From an uncultured Collinsella sp. (GTDB lineage: Bacteria > Actinomycetota > Coriobacteriia > Coriobacteriales > Coriobacteriaceae), in the NCBI GenBank assembly GCA_900754445.1, contig CAAECW010000133.1:1-23758 (forward strand): a DNA stretch of 23,758 bases, written 5' to 3'. A program made the position numbers and the translations under genes. The notes below the pieces were generated by a model. The model was not told where the DNA came from. It saw nothing but the letters and a program-made list of their open reading frames with translations, and did not search any database. Shown piece by piece: positions 23,570-23,758 of the stretch. Each line of letters begins with the position of its first letter. Positions within the stretch are counted from its first letter, which is position 1.

Positions 23570-23681
23570 GCATTTTTTCAAAAAAGTTTATTGAATTGGA
23601 TTTTTACTCATTTGAAGGAATCAATCGAGTCCGTATCCCCTGGTATGCGACAGGGCGGTTAGTTCAGATGTATCGATATAT

Positions 23682-23708
23682 AAGAAAAGCCCCCGTTGCC
23701 GGGAGCTT
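23682..23708 (-). terminator. Intrinsic terminator of the second tRNA-Arg (copy 3)
   Basis: The 9-bp stem 23687-23695 with 23700-23708 has the same TTGC loop as copy 2 and is followed on the minus strand by TTCTTA. It lies 10 nt beyond the 3' end of the truncated tRNA-Arg. Confidence 0.8.
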
Positions 23709-23718
23709 TAAACTCAAT

Positions 23719-23758
23719 TGGTGCGGCGTATAGGATTCGAACCTATGACGTTCTGATT
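23719..23758 (-). tRNA. tRNA-Arg, second copy, cut by the window edge
   Basis: The 40 visible nt (CCA, acceptor 3' strand, T-arm, variable loop and the 3' side of the anticodon stem) match the tRNA-Arg(ACG) at 23452 base for base. The anticodon lies outside the window, so identity as ACG is inferred. Confidence 0.9.

Noticed and set aside
23211..23573. Minus-strand open frame of 120 codons across the tRNA-Arg cluster
   Set aside because: It covers a complete tRNA gene, two terminators and a repeat element, so it cannot be a real coding gene.
23223..23758. Three spaced repeats as a possible CRISPR array
   Set aside because: The repeated units are the terminator plus tRNA-Arg 3' end. The intervals differ in length and content, and no cas genes are present.

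Overview
The window looks like chromosome of a high-GC Coriobacteriia actinobacterium, most likely Collinsella or a close relative. I infer this from the gene content: VanRS-like regulators, a CpsB-type PHP phosphatase in an actinobacterial codon style, tandem YhgE/Pip proteins and GC-rich intergenic palindromes. No database search was possible. Almost every gene lies on the minus strand. The one plus-strand gene is the D,D-carboxypeptidase at 19000-20340.

From left to right:
(1) 1-2090: two long inverted-repeat elements, then an operon of an M20 amidohydrolase and an MFS transporter that appears to have lost its middle by an in-frame deletion.
(2) 2088-3071: an EamA/DMT transporter with its own terminator.
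(3) 3272-8311: a tightly coupled pair of giant YhgE/Pip membrane proteins, with a probable promoter, a short palindromic operator and a leader hairpin upstream.
(4) 8312-8614: repeat-rich intergenic DNA.
(5) 8615-10639: htpG (Hsp90).
(6) 10842-13446: a GNAT acetyltransferase below a Wzz/CpsC - CpsD kinase - CpsB phosphatase module. This is the regulatory core of capsule or exopolysaccharide synthesis, without glycosyltransferases nearby.
(7) 13642-16738: pstB followed by a PhoB/PhoR-like two-component system, with three direct repeats at exact 11-bp period upstream of pstB resembling a Pho box.
(8) 16842-20340: a VanR/VanS-like two-component system divergent from a secreted S11 D-Ala-D-Ala carboxypeptidase. 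A 27-bp palindrome lies between them.
(9) 20403-20565: tRNA-Ser(GCT) with promoter and terminator, plus a stray T-arm fragment in the opposite orientation.
(10) 20657-23098: an 813-residue TPR-like protein of unknown function.
(11) 23223-23758: a tRNA-Arg(ACG) cluster with one complete copy, one copy cut by the window edge, and one 20-nt remnant joined to a GC-rich hairpin element.

The main theme is cell-envelope homeostasis. The polysaccharide co-polymerase and tyrosine kinase, phosphate sensing, VanRS-like sensing with a peptidoglycan carboxypeptidase, and YhgE-type envelope proteins all lie within about 17 kb. The best candidates for follow-up are the VanRS-carboxypeptidase locus with its candidate operator, the orphan pstB with its Pho-box-like array, the disrupted tRNA-Arg unit, and the paired YhgE proteins.
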